A stretch of 64,000 bases of DNA, taken from assembly GCA_029563075.1 (NCBI GenBank), contig JAKQTN010000050.1:96845-160844 (forward strand), written 5' to 3'. The notes beneath the pieces are model-generated. The model was not told the DNA's origin, searched no databases, and worked only from the letters and a program-made list of their open reading frames with translations. The stretch comes from Pseudomonadota bacterium. GTDB lineage: Bacteria > Pseudomonadota > Gammaproteobacteria > Burkholderiales > Methylophilaceae. Positions 18,414-26,631 of this stretch are shown here, piece by piece; the first letter of the stretch is position 1; each line of letters begins with the position of its first letter. The translations under genes were made by a program, and so were the position numbers.

Positions 18414-19274
18414 ATGTTCACTACCGCGCTTAAAAAAATCCTTATTGGTGTAGTCATTGCCGGTTTCGCGTTGGCAGCGCAAGCCACCGAAAAAGGCCTG
18501 TTCTGGAAGCTGGAATCGCCCGGCGGCGTGACCAGCTATCTGTTTGGCACAATTCACAGCGATGACAACCGCGTGGCAGAAATCAGCCCCGGCGTGATTG
18601 CTGCTATCAAACAAGTGGACTCCTTTGTGATGGAAGTGGCGGAAAACCGCGACCCGAGCGTGATGATGCTGAAGGAAGGCAATTTAGCTTCGCTGCTAAC
18701 AGAGGCAGAGTTTGAACAAGTGCGGGAACTGGCAGACTTTCACGTGATGCACCTGGGCGCAGCCATGCGGATGAAACCCTGGCTGCTGGCGGTGGTGTTT
18801 GATCTGCCAAAACCGCAAACGCCGTTTGCACAGGATAATCTGCTGATGACTAAAGCAGAAGAGAATCTAAAGGAAGTGATCGGGATTGAAACAGCCAAAG
18901 CGCATTTTGGCGTGATGGATGACTTTAGCCTGGATGAGCAAATGGTGATGCTGCGTGCGGTTCTCAAGCGTACACAGGCGCAAAAAGAGGCGGATTTTGA
19001 GCGTCTGATGGCCGCTTATTTAGAGGGCGATAGCGATAAGATCACCGCCTTGGATGAGCAGATTACCGGCGGCATGCTGCCTAAAGCGTTGTGGGCTAAA
19101 ATGCGCGACAGGTTACTGGATAAACGCAACGTAGTGATGGCGGAGCGCACCATTAAAGTTGCTAACGAGAAACCCGTGTTTGTGGCCGTAGGCGCTTCCC
19201 ACTTGGCTGGCGACAATGGCTTGATAGCAGTGTTTAAAAAAGCGGGCTTCAAACTAAGTGCGATGCCTAAATAA
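18414..19274 (+). CDS. TraB/GumN family protein (secreted)
   Basis: Signal peptide to about residue 25 (ends AAQATEKG), then the TraB/GumN (PF01963) pattern: FWKLESPGGVTSYLFGTIHSDD near the start, and a terminal VAVGASHLAGDNGLIAVF with GASHLxG, the second conserved His motif. These two GTxHx and GxxHL motifs are proposed to form a metal-dependent, Tiki-like hydrolase site. Cellular role unknown. Convergent with the lipocalin gene, with only 13 bp between stops. Confidence 0.85.
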   Translation: MFTTALKKILIGVVIAGFALAAQATEKGLFWKLESPGGVTSYLFGTIHSDDNRVAEISPGVIAAIKQVDSFVMEVAENRDPSVMMLKEGNLASLLTEAEFEQVRELADFHVMHLGAAMRMKPWLLAVVFDLPKPQTPFAQDNLLMTKAEENLKEVIGIETAKAHFGVMDDFSLDEQMVMLRAVLKRTQAQKEADFERLMAAYLEGDSDKITALDEQITGGMLPKALWAKMRDRLLDKRNVVMAERTIKVANEKPVFVAVGASHLAGDNGLIAVFKKAGFKLSAMPK

Positions 19275-19287
19275 ATCAAAAATTATT

Positions 19288-19863
19288 TTAATGCAGCACA
19301 TGCCGACCAGCCTCGTACTCCACCTGGTTGACCTGTTTCACAAACACCAGCTCATCAGTCGCATAGCCCATCTCTTTCGCCTGCGCCATCAAATGCTGCT
19401 TTACGGGGTAATTCAATTGCGGCGTGCGCGAGAGTATCCATAAATAATCCAGCCCGCCGCTCACCAGCGCGTAATTGTAATAAGGCTTATCCAGCTCAAT
19501 GATATTGTATGTGCCATAAAACGGCCAAAAAAACGTTACCTTAAGCCGCCCTGTACGTGTGCCGTCCGCATTGGCAGGGTCAACAAACAAGGCTTTGCCA
19601 GTCACTTCTTTCCATTCTTTGGTTTTAAGGTCATAGCCGCGGTTCACCACCTTGATGCTGCCGTCTTTTTCCAGGCTGTAATTAGCGGTCACTTGCTCCA
19701 AGCCTTTTTCAAAGCGGTTATCCAGCCGTGCAATTTCGTACCAAGTGCCTAAGTATTGGTTTGCATCCACGCTTTGAACCACGCTCTCTTTTGCGGCTTG
19801 CGGCATTTCTTTGCTGCATGCAGCGGTAAACAGAACAAAAATCATTAAGCTAAAAATTCTCAT
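19288..19863 (-). CDS. blc: Outer-membrane lipocalin (Blc-like lipoprotein)
   Basis: Lipobox FTAACSK gives a diacylglyceryl-Cys near residue 16; the mature protein is an eight-strand beta-barrel binding fatty acids or lysolipids. The lipocalin signature GTWYEIARLDNRFEKGL is at about residues 40-56; YNYALVSGGLDYLWILSRTP is the second conserved block, with the conserved Arg. The 191-residue length is as in E. coli Blc (177) plus a slightly longer linker. Monocistronic. Confidence 0.92.
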   Translation of the reverse strand: MRIFSLMIFVLFTAACSKEMPQAAKESVVQSVDANQYLGTWYEIARLDNRFEKGLEQVTANYSLEKDGSIKVVNRGYDLKTKEWKEVTGKALFVDPANADGTRTGRLKVTFFWPFYGTYNIIELDKPYYNYALVSGGLDYLWILSRTPQLNYPVKQHLMAQAKEMGYATDELVFVKQVNQVEYEAGRHVLH

Positions 19864-20022
19864 AGTTTAAATTCAATAGTGCACATTCAAAAGATATAAA
19901 CGGTTTGCAATTAGAGCATTCGAATTCATTATAGATTCAATCGGGCTACAAGGCACATTCTGCTTGCTCTGCAGGGCGATGGTTTTGCTAATGAATGCGC
20001 GCGTATGTGAAGTGAAATTAAA

Positions 20023-20056
20023 GTAGGGCGAAATAGCTAAGCATATTGCGCCCTAC
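20023..20056. repeat. REP-like hairpin between blc and the DUF2971 gene
   Basis: GTAGGGCG (20023-20030) and CGCCCTAC (20049-20056) are perfect inverted arms, with a second internal AATA/TATT pairing. This resembles a type of dispersed hairpin repeat common in proteobacterial intergenic regions. It lies just past the DUF2971 stop and may also work as a terminator. Confidence 0.6.
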
Positions 20057-20072
20057 GCGGGCTGCCTAAAGG

Positions 20073-20942
20073 TTATCTATAAGTAGCTTTTGAGCTAACT
20101 ACCTCAACACTACGAAAATTATTACTCATTAGAAAGCTTTCAACAACTTTAATGGGAGTGACATTTTTTGGGCCAAGTATTATCTTTGAAATTGGATTTA
20201 TTGATAAATCATTTAACTGATAAGTTCTAAAAGGTACAATTTGATTTTTCTTGTCCATAAATTCACATTTGTCTTTATCATTCCCAAGGGTTAGGTATGA
20301 AATAAGCCGCCATTCCCGTTCTTCTGAAAATGCTTTGGATTTCAGATAAAACTGCTTTGGTGATAATTTAAATAACTCGTGAGCTAGCCTAAACCTAGCA
20401 TGCTGTATTTTTTGATTGTCTTCTTTGATCTCTTCTTCTGATCTAATATCCAAAAGCCCTCTAGGCCCAGGGTATTTGTGAGCACCTTCTTCTATACACT
20501 GCTTTATCCTTCGGAAAGTTGGTTCTACTAATTTATCATGCTCTTTCTGTTCATATTTAACTTTATGAAGTGCTATCTGATTGATAGATATAGAACTTTG
20601 AGTATGTTTTATAAATTCGGTTAGGTACTCTTTAGAGAAACCTATTGCTACGCCTGATGCATCTGCTGCATAGCCCCGCCACTGACTTAATAAATCTTCT
20701 TCTTCTGATAGGCAAAAGCCTAAGCCATCTGCGATAAGTCTAAAAATCCCAAGCTCTTCTTTAATTGTTGAAATATCATAAGCATTTAATCTGTCTTGCT
20801 TGGCAAGCCTTTCTAAGGCCTCATCTGCAAGCTTCCCTTCCATGTAATCACTTGATTGTGACAATGAGGATAGCCGTATAGAACGATTACTTATGATTGA
20901 GTAAAATGCTTGGGACGGGCAGTAGTGGTAGAGAATACTCAT
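20073..20942 (-). CDS. DUF2971 domain protein
   Basis: The start MSILYHYCPSQAFYSIISNRSIRLSSLSQSSDYMEG matches the DUF2971 (PF11185) pattern: an LYHY/YRY opening, an IRLS.L...ND/SDxxEG step, then FCLSEEEDLLSQWRGYAADASGVAIGF, with the conserved SMW/SQWRGYAxxxxGxxIGF block. The later FYLKSKAFSEEREWRLI is the third conserved block (F..E.EWR). Function unknown; members are patchily distributed. The gene is clearly more AT-rich than its neighbours and is flanked by a REP-like hairpin, which suggests recent acquisition. 289 residues, apparently intact. Confidence 0.8.
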   Translation of the reverse strand: MSILYHYCPSQAFYSIISNRSIRLSSLSQSSDYMEGKLADEALERLAKQDRLNAYDISTIKEELGIFRLIADGLGFCLSEEEDLLSQWRGYAADASGVAIGFSKEYLTEFIKHTQSSISINQIALHKVKYEQKEHDKLVEPTFRRIKQCIEEGAHKYPGPRGLLDIRSEEEIKEDNQKIQHARFRLAHELFKLSPKQFYLKSKAFSEEREWRLISYLTLGNDKDKCEFMDKKNQIVPFRTYQLNDLSINPISKIILGPKNVTPIKVVESFLMSNNFRSVEVVSSKATYR

Positions 20943-20961
20943 AAGTGCTTTTTGTCCGAAA

Positions 20962-21675
20962 TTACAGCATTAATTTACTCTTATCTACTTCATTTAGCCA
21001 CCGCCATTCGCCTTCCTTCAAATCTTCTGGCAGTTTCAGCACACCAATCTGGATACGCTTCAGTGCTTCCACGCGGTTGCTGATGGCGGCGACCATGCGT
21101 TTAACCTGGTGGTATTTGCCTTCCGCCAGCGTCATATGGATAACGCGCTCGCTGATTTGTTTGACGTCTAATGCGGCAATGGGCGCAGGCTCATCCACTA
21201 ATTGGACCCCTTGTAGAAGCGCATGGATATTGGCTTCCACGATAGGGTGTTTACACGTCACTTCGTAGATTTTTGGTACTTTATGTTTGGGTGAGCTCAT
21301 GCGGTGGATGAATTGTCCGTCGTCCGAAATCAAAATTAGGCCAGTCGTGTCTTCATCCAGCCTGCCGATGCACTGCACCCCACGTTCTACCAGTGGATGC
21401 GGCAGCAGGCTGTAAATGGTCGGGTGGTGCTGGGTTTTGTGTGAGCACTCGTAATTGGCGGGTTTGTGCATCATTAAATAAGATTTTTCGCGGTAATCCC
21501 ACGGCTCACCTTTAACAGTGTAATGCAAATTTTCCAGTGAAAATTCCGCATCCGGGTCATCGCACATTTCGCCGTTCACGGTGATTTCTTCGTTGATAAT
21601 CATGATGCGGCACAGCTTGCGCGAGCCAAAGCCCTGCTTATGCAATATGCGTTCTAAATCGAGTGTTTTAGCCAT
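20962..21675 (-). CDS. rsuA: 16S rRNA pseudouridine synthase (RsuA family)
   Basis: Makes pseudouridine in 16S rRNA (position 516 in E. coli). An N-terminal S4 RNA-binding domain (LERILHKQGFGSRKLCRIMI) is followed by the catalytic block GRLDEDTTGLILISDDGQF, whose Asp is the nucleophile, and KYHQVKRMVAAISNRVEAL. The open frame reaches a GTG at 21693, but the ATG at 21675 gives the common MAKTLDLERIL start, and I used it; the distance from a TATAAT at 21682-21687 to this ATG is only six bases. Confidence 0.9.
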   Translation of the reverse strand: MAKTLDLERILHKQGFGSRKLCRIMIINEEITVNGEMCDDPDAEFSLENLHYTVKGEPWDYREKSYLMMHKPANYECSHKTQHHPTIYSLLPHPLVERGVQCIGRLDEDTTGLILISDDGQFIHRMSSPKHKVPKIYEVTCKHPIVEANIHALLQGVQLVDEPAPIAALDVKQISERVIHMTLAEGKYHQVKRMVAAISNRVEALKRIQIGVLKLPEDLKEGEWRWLNEVDKSKLML

Positions 21676-21696
21676 GCGGGTATTATAAGGCACAAA

Positions 21697-21722
21697 TAAA
21701 AACGCCCACTCACTGTGGGCGT
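21697..21722 (-). terminator. Rho-independent terminator after aqpZ
   Basis: On the minus strand CGCCCAC and GTGGGCG pair in a 7-bp stem with a 5-nt loop, followed by TTTTTATTT. It lies 20 bp past the aqpZ stop. Confidence 0.8.
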
Positions 21723-21742
21723 AGTTTTAATAATTGAACAGC

Positions 21743-22435
21743 TTAATCTTTTTTGGCCACAAAGTTATACACCAGCGCCCCAATAATGCCACCGAGGATA
21801 GGAGCCACCCAGAACAGCCAAAGCTGCTGCAGATAAATGCCGCCTGCAAATACCGCCTGGCTGGTGCTGCGTGCAGGGTTCACCGAGGTATTGGTCACGG
21901 GGATGCTGATCATGTGAATGAGCGCCAGTGTCAGGCCAATGGCTAGCGGTGCCAGACCGGCAGGCGCGCGGCTATCCGTAGCACCCATGATGATGAACAG
22001 GAATATGGCAGTCATGACGACTTCGCATACAAATGCAGCGTGCAGCGCGTAGCCATGCGGTGAAGCCTCGCCGTAACCGTTCGATGCAAAACCGCCCAGC
22101 GTGTAGCCTTCTTGCCCGCTGGCGATGCAATAGATAGTTGCTGCAGCTAAAATGCCGCCCAATACCTGCGCGATAATGTAGTGTGGCAATTCGCTGGATT
22201 TGAATCTGCCGCCAGCAACCAGGCCAATCGACACGGCCGGATTGAGATGGCAGCCTGAAATATGGCCGATCGCATAAGCCATGGTGACCACGGTTAAGCC
22301 GAATGCGAGCGAAACGCCTAAATAGCCTAAGCCTAATTCTGGAATTCCTGCAGCTAAGACTGCACTGCCGCAACCGCCTAATACCAACCAAAAAGTACCG
22401 ATTAATTCTGCTAATGCACGTTTAGTTAATGACAT
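21743..22435 (-). CDS. aqpZ: Aquaporin Z
   Basis: Water channel of the inner membrane, six helices plus two half-helices. Both NPA boxes are intact: [12 protein letters not shown] (about residue 62) and SVNPARSTS (about residue 186). The selectivity-filter residues fit the water-specific AqpZ class, in particular the Arg after the second NPA and the aromatic opening [20 protein letters not shown] site precedes the ATG. 230 residues, standard length, monocistronic with its own terminator. Confidence 0.95.
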   Translation of the reverse strand: MSLTKRALAELIGTFWLVLGGCGSAVLAAGIPELGLGYLGVSLAFGLTVVTMAYAIGHISGCHLNPAVSIGLVAGGRFKSSELPHYIIAQVLGGILAAATIYCIASGQEGYTLGGFASNGYGEASPHGYALHAAFVCEVVMTAIFLFIIMGATDSRAPAGLAPLAIGLTLALIHMISIPVTNTSVNPARSTSQAVFAGGIYLQQLWLFWVAPILGGIIGALVYNFVAKKD

Positions 22436-22553
22436 TTGAAGCCTCCCTAGGGTTTAAATTTTTAGTTATTGCCGAAATAATTTACGCCTAATTTGGCTGG
22501 ATAACAAGCGGCTTAAGTTAGAATAGGTTTATCAAAAAAGAGCTTTAAACATC

Positions 22554-23327
22554 ATGTCCTTCAAACATATTACCTCACGCGATAATCCAATTTTTAAGTA
22601 TCTGAAGAAATTGGCCGAAAATGCGCGTGAACGCCGCGCAGAGGGCAAGACTTTGCTCGATGGCGTGCATTTGATCGAGAGCTATTGCGAGGCCTTTGGT
22701 GAGCCTGAATTAGTGATTATCCCGGAAGGCAAAAGCTCGCTCGAGGCTACCAGCCTGATGCAGCGGCTTGAGCATGTGAACACCATCATGTTCCCCACGC
22801 TGATGTTCGCAGAACTGACTCCGGTTGCGACTTCAACAGGCATTTTGGCGATGGTGAAGAAACCAAATCTTATCTTGCCTGGTCATATTAATTTCGCCTT
22901 GATGCTTGAAGACATTCAAGACCCCGGCAATTTGGGTAGCATGCTGCGCACCGCCTTGGGCGCGGGGGTGGATGCAGTATATCTATCTAAAGGGTGTACC
23001 GATGCTTGGTCGCCAAAAGCCTTGCGTGGCGGGCAGGGTGCGCAGTTCTATTTGCCGATTATTGAAGGCGTGGATATGGTAGAGACGATACAGAATTTTG
23101 CAGGTAATACTTATGCGACGGCGATGGATGGCGAATCGTTGTATGCGCAGGATTTAACAAAGCCGACCGCGTTTGTGATTGGCAATGAAGGTGCGGGGTT
23201 GAGCCATGCAGTGCTACAGACTGCGAGCCATCGGGTGAGCATTCCGATGCATCACAACCTGGAATCGCTCAATGCGGCAGCAGCGGCAGCAGTTTGCTTG
23301 TTTGAGCGTAAGCGGCAAGTTTCATAA
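22554..23327 (+). CDS. TrmH/SpoU family RNA 2'-O-methyltransferase
   Basis: SPOUT methyltransferase acting on tRNA or rRNA. An N-terminal substrate-binding part (ITSRDNPIFKYLKKLAENA) is followed by the three SPOUT motifs: LEDIQDPGNLGSMLRTA, AFVIGNEGAGLSHAVL and IPMHHNLESLNAAAAAAV, which form the SAM-binding knot. 257 residues. The exact target (23S G2251 RlmB-like or other) is not determinable. The pilin gene follows 13 bp later. Confidence 0.88.
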   Translation: MSFKHITSRDNPIFKYLKKLAENARERRAEGKTLLDGVHLIESYCEAFGEPELVIIPEGKSSLEATSLMQRLEHVNTIMFPTLMFAELTPVATSTGILAMVKKPNLILPGHINFALMLEDIQDPGNLGSMLRTALGAGVDAVYLSKGCTDAWSPKALRGGQGAQFYLPIIEGVDMVETIQNFAGNTYATAMDGESLYAQDLTKPTAFVIGNEGAGLSHAVLQTASHRVSIPMHHNLESLNAAAAAAVCLFERKRQVS

Positions 23328-23340
23328 TATAAGGATTAGT

Positions 23341-23820
23341 ATGAAAAATAGATATGCAGGTTTTTCTGCCATGGAGATGATGGTGGTGGTGGCGATTATC
23401 GCCATTTTGGCGATGATTGCGATTCCAACTAGCATGGGGCGGATTATTAAAGAAAATGTGGTTGCTGCCCTGCCTCTGGCAGATGCGGCCAAAGAGCCGA
23501 TTGCAGCGGCATGGAAAACCACAAAAACTTTGCCAGCCGATAACAAGGAAGCCGGCTTGCCAGCGCCGGAAAAAGTAGTGAGCAACTTTATCAGCGCGCT
23601 GGAAGTGCAAAACGGCGTGATTCACATGACTTTTGGCAACAAAGCGCATTCCAAGATTAAGGGGAAGGTGCTTACGCTGCGCCCGGCAGTGATCGAGGAA
23701 TCGCAGGCGGTGCCGATTGCCTGGGTATGCGGCAATGCCAAAGTGCCGGATCAAATGGCGGTGAAGGGTGAAAACAGAACCAATATTCCGGATGAATATC
23801 TGCCAATTTTGTGCCGATAG
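23341..23820 (+). CDS. Type IV pilin-like protein
   Basis: Start chosen at the ATG at 23341, which gives a short 7-residue leader MKNRYAG before the prepilin cleavage point. G|FSAME puts Phe at +1 and Glu at +5, the canonical PilD (GspO-type) site, followed by the hydrophobic helix MMVVVAIIAILAMIAIPTSM. The C-terminus has two cysteines (WVCGNAKVPD... ILCR), the disulfide-bonded loop typical of major pilins of the Neisseria/Pseudomonas type. 159 residues. No other pil gene is adjacent, so it is a solitary pilin gene, possibly co-transcribed with the methyltransferase. Confidence 0.88.
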   Translation: MKNRYAGFSAMEMMVVVAIIAILAMIAIPTSMGRIIKENVVAALPLADAAKEPIAAAWKTTKTLPADNKEAGLPAPEKVVSNFISALEVQNGVIHMTFGNKAHSKIKGKVLTLRPAVIEESQAVPIAWVCGNAKVPDQMAVKGENRTNIPDEYLPILCR

Positions 23821-23836
23821 TTTACAGACAAGCAGG

Positions 23837-24727
23837 CTAGTGCCGTGAACTGCCTAAGCTGATTGTAATTTCACTGGTAAATAACGCTGCGGCGTCTACG
23901 GCATCAAACACATAATGTTTATTGCAGAAATCGCAGTTCACTTCAATGTTGTCACGCTCGGCCAGTATGCTATTTACTTCATTTACGCCTAGCATCTGCA
24001 ACATGGCGCTCACCTTTGTTTTGCTGCAGCTGCAGTGAAATCTTACCGGTTTTTCCTCAAACAGGCGGACATCCTCTTCTGCAAACAGCCTTGTCAGTAG
24101 CTGCTCAGGGGCAAGATTCTGCAGCTCACTGATAGTTACAGTGTTGGCCAAATGGTTGACCCGGTTCCAGGCATCGTAGTCCTGATTTTGATGGTGCTGG
24201 TCAGGGCGCTCCGGAAGCTTTTGCAGTAACATACCAGCCGCATTTTCGCCATCGCAATGCAGCCACAGCGAAGTATCGATTTGCTGCGAACGCTGCATAT
24301 AATTTTCCAGCATCTCCGCTATTGTTTCACCCTCGATCGGTACAATGCCCTGGTAAGCCTCACCCTGCTCCGGGTCTAGCGTAATCACAAATTGGCCGTG
24401 CTGAATGAGTTCAATGAAGCTTTGATTGCTGATCTCGCCGGCCCACTTGGCCGTTGCGCGCATTTCCAGCGCCGAACTGCATTCCACCACCAGCAGTTTA
24501 AGCGCACCTTTACTCTGCAGTTGCAGCACCATGGCGCCATCCATTTTAAGCGTGGCAGAGAGCAGGGCGCTCGCCGCCATCAGTTCGCCAAGCGCCTGTT
24601 TTAACACCAAAGGCAGCGATTGGTGCTGCAAAGCCTGCCGGTATGCGTGGTTGAGGTGAACGATGTTGCCGCGAATAGGTGTGTGTTCAAACAAGAAATG
24701 CTGCAGCGTATCTTTGAAATTATCCAT
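23837..24727 (-). CDS. hslO: Hsp33 redox-regulated chaperone
   Basis: Holdase activated by oxidation and heat in the cytosol. The C-terminal zinc site is intact: HCSC near residue 235 and CDFC about 30 residues later (CxC-x~30-CxxC); it unfolds when the cysteines are oxidised. The N-terminal domain shows RGNIVHLNHAYRQAL and MDGAMVLQLQSKGALKLLV. 296 residues, full length. Divergent from the Fur-regulated porin operon; convergent with the pilin gene. Confidence 0.95.
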   Translation of the reverse strand: MDNFKDTLQHFLFEHTPIRGNIVHLNHAYRQALQHQSLPLVLKQALGELMAASALLSATLKMDGAMVLQLQSKGALKLLVVECSSALEMRATAKWAGEISNQSFIELIQHGQFVITLDPEQGEAYQGIVPIEGETIAEMLENYMQRSQQIDTSLWLHCDGENAAGMLLQKLPERPDQHHQNQDYDAWNRVNHLANTVTISELQNLAPEQLLTRLFAEEDVRLFEEKPVRFHCSCSKTKVSAMLQMLGVNEVNSILAERDNIEVNCDFCNKHYVFDAVDAAALFTSEITISLGSSRH

Positions 24728-24788
24728 TCCAGAATTTTATCATTGCTTAACCTTTATCCATAAATAACAAGCCCGATAATTTTATTGT

Positions 24789-24807
24789 AATGATAACGAT
24801 TCTCATG
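24789..24807 (+). promoter_or_regulatory. Fur box 1
   Basis: AATGATAACGATTCTCATG closely matches the 19-bp Fur consensus GATAATGATAATCATTATC as overlapping 6-mers of the GATAAT/ATTCTC kind. It is the distal of two sites. Confidence 0.8.
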
Positions 24808-24821
24808 TATATTTACATTTT

Positions 24822-24840
24822 ATTGAGAATGGTTCTCATT
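24822..24840 (+). promoter_or_regulatory. Fur box 2
   Basis: ATTGAGAATGGTTCTCATT is a near-perfect palindrome of the Fur type (TGAGAAT-GGTTCTCA), 34 bp before the porin start. The paired sites predict tight iron repression of the porin operon. Confidence 0.85.
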
Positions 24841-24874
24841 ATGTGCTAATCGTAATTACTTGAGGAAATTGAAT

Positions 24875-26083
24875 ATGCAGAAGAAATTATTGAGCCTGAT
24901 TGTTTTAAGCATGCTTTCCGGGCACGCCATGGCAACATCAATTGAAGATAAAATTGACATGTTGCAGGACGAAATCGACCAGCTTAAGGCAAAGGCAGCC
25001 TATGCCGAGAAGAATGAAGGCGGCATGAAGGGTTTTGCCAATAACACCACTGTTGGCGGTTATGGCGAATTGCATTACAACAACTTTAAAGGCGATGTGC
25101 CTGCAGGTGAAAAGCGCGCTAAAGATGAAATTGACTTCCACCGCTTTGTGCTGTTTTTTGGCCATCGCTTCAATGACTGGATCAGCTTTAAGTCTGAGCT
25201 GGAGCTGGAGCACTCCAACACTGAAAATGGCGGCGCGGTCGAACTGGAACAAGCTTACCTGGATTTTAATTTTAGTGAAAAACTAAATGCTAAGGCCGGT
25301 ATATTTCTGATGCCACTTGGTTTTATCAATGAAACACATGAACCCCCTACATTTTATGGTGTTGAACGTAATTTTGTTGAAACGCGTATTATCCCCAGCA
25401 CCTGGTGGGAAGCGGGTGCCAGTCTATACGGTGAGGTGGCGCCAGGCTGGAAATATCAAGCAGGTGTAACTTCCAGCTTGGCTGCCGAACATTTTGAGAA
25501 ATTTTCTACTAAAGGTGTGCGTGAAGCGCGGCGCAATGTGTCCGAAGCGCCAGCAGAAGATTTTGGTGTTCACGGACGCCTGGATTACAGCGGGTTACCT
25601 GGCCTGACAGTTGGCGCCAGCGTATTCACGGGTAACACTGGGCAGGATAATCCTGCATTAAATGGCGCTGATGCTAGATTAACCTTATGGGATGTGCATG
25701 CACGTTACCAGGCAGACAAATTCGATTTGCGTGCGCTGTATGCGCAAGGTCATTTAAGTGACGCTGCAAAAATCAATGATGCTTTTGGTCATGAAGCGGC
25801 AAATCGTTTTTACGGCTGGTACATGGAAGCCGCTTATCATGTGTGGAAAAATGGCGAGCAGGATTTTGCGCCATTTGTGCGTTACGAAAAATGGGATACA
25901 CAGGCAGATATTCCAAACAATATCGCTCGTAACGATGCAAGCGAGAACGACGTTTGGACGATAGGCGCCAATTACTGGCCGCATCCGCAAGTCGTGCTGA
26001 AAGCCGATTACCAGAAATTTGACAAGCCGGATGGTGACAAAGGTGACAAACGCTTCAATCTTGGTTTAGGCTATATGTTTTAG
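24875..26083 (+). CDS. Fur-controlled outer-membrane porin (OprO/P-like)
   Basis: Start chosen at the ATG at 24875, since GAGGA lies nine bases upstream and the signal peptide MQKKLLSLIVLSMLSGHAMA then starts cleanly. The mature N-terminus has a short coiled coil (IEDKIDMLQDEIDQLKAKAA), as in trimeric porins of the phosphate-selective/OprP superfamily. Alternating beta strands follow (GGYGELHYNNF, FHRFVLFFGHRF, LEQAYLDFNF, AKAGIFLMPLG), ending in FNLGLGYMF with a C-terminal Phe for BAM recognition. 402 residues. Preceded by two Fur boxes, so induced under iron limitation. The substrate is unknown; the neighbouring flavin and PepSY genes suggest iron or an iron ligand. Confidence 0.82.
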   Translation: MQKKLLSLIVLSMLSGHAMATSIEDKIDMLQDEIDQLKAKAAYAEKNEGGMKGFANNTTVGGYGELHYNNFKGDVPAGEKRAKDEIDFHRFVLFFGHRFNDWISFKSELELEHSNTENGGAVELEQAYLDFNFSEKLNAKAGIFLMPLGFINETHEPPTFYGVERNFVETRIIPSTWWEAGASLYGEVAPGWKYQAGVTSSLAAEHFEKFSTKGVREARRNVSEAPAEDFGVHGRLDYSGLPGLTVGASVFTGNTGQDNPALNGADARLTLWDVHARYQADKFDLRALYAQGHLSDAAKINDAFGHEAANRFYGWYMEAAYHVWKNGEQDFAPFVRYEKWDTQADIPNNIARNDASENDVWTIGANYWPHPQVVLKADYQKFDKPDGDKGDKRFNLGLGYMF

Positions 26084-26106
26084 AGAGATTGATTCATAAT
26101 CTCGTT

Positions 26107-26631
26107 ATGAATAAAAACATGATAGCGGCAGCTTGTGCGCTGTTATTGCTGGTGATGGCCGGCAGTGCACAAGCCATTCAGCAATATCTGACTTCAGAGC
26201 AGTTTCTGACCGAAGCGTTTGGTAACGAGGTCTCCAAGCCTCAGGCATTGTGGCTGAATAAAGAAACCGCGAAACAGGTAGAGAAAATACTCGGGCATGC
26301 GCCTCACCAAACGCGGCAGCGCTACTGGAGAACCGGCAATTCGAGTGCCTGGATTCTAGAAGAGATTGGCAAGGAAGAGCCGATTACGGCAGGGTTTGTC
26401 GTGACTGACGGCCGGATTGCCCAGGCGCGTATCCTCACCTACCGGGAAAGCCGGGGCTGGGAAGTGCGCTATCCGGCATTTCTCAAGCAGTTTCAAGGGG
26501 CGCAGCTGCAGGTGGATGATCACCTGAATCAGCCCGTTGACGGCATTTCAGGCGCGACACTTTCGGTCAATGCGATGGTGCGCATGGCGCGGTTAGCCCT
26601 GTATTTTGACAGATTGAGCCGGGCAGAATGA
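26107..26631 (+). CDS. Periplasmic FMN-binding domain protein
   Basis: The signal peptide MNKNMIAAACALLLLVMAGSAQA points to the periplasm. The FMN_bind domain (PF04205, as in NqrC/RnfG) covers residues ~65-170 and ends in DGISGATLSVNAM; the Thr of SGAT is the residue that ApbE links covalently to FMN through a phosphodiester in this family. 174 residues. I took the ATG at 26107 in preference to the earlier TTG at 26089. It begins 24 bp after the porin and its stop overlaps the next start (ATGA), so the three genes form one operon. Likely role: one-electron transfer in the periplasm, perhaps ferric reduction (inference). Confidence 0.82.
   Translation: MNKNMIAAACALLLLVMAGSAQAIQQYLTSEQFLTEAFGNEVSKPQALWLNKETAKQVEKILGHAPHQTRQRYWRTGNSSAWILEEIGKEEPITAGFVVTDGRIAQARILTYRESRGWEVRYPAFLKQFQGAQLQVDDHLNQPVDGISGATLSVNAMVRMARLALYFDRLSRAE

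Noticed and set aside
21682..21687. TATAAT six bases before the rsuA start as a leaderless promoter
   Set aside because: No -35 at the right distance (AGTGGG at 17 bp) and it follows the aqpZ terminator; too weak to annotate.
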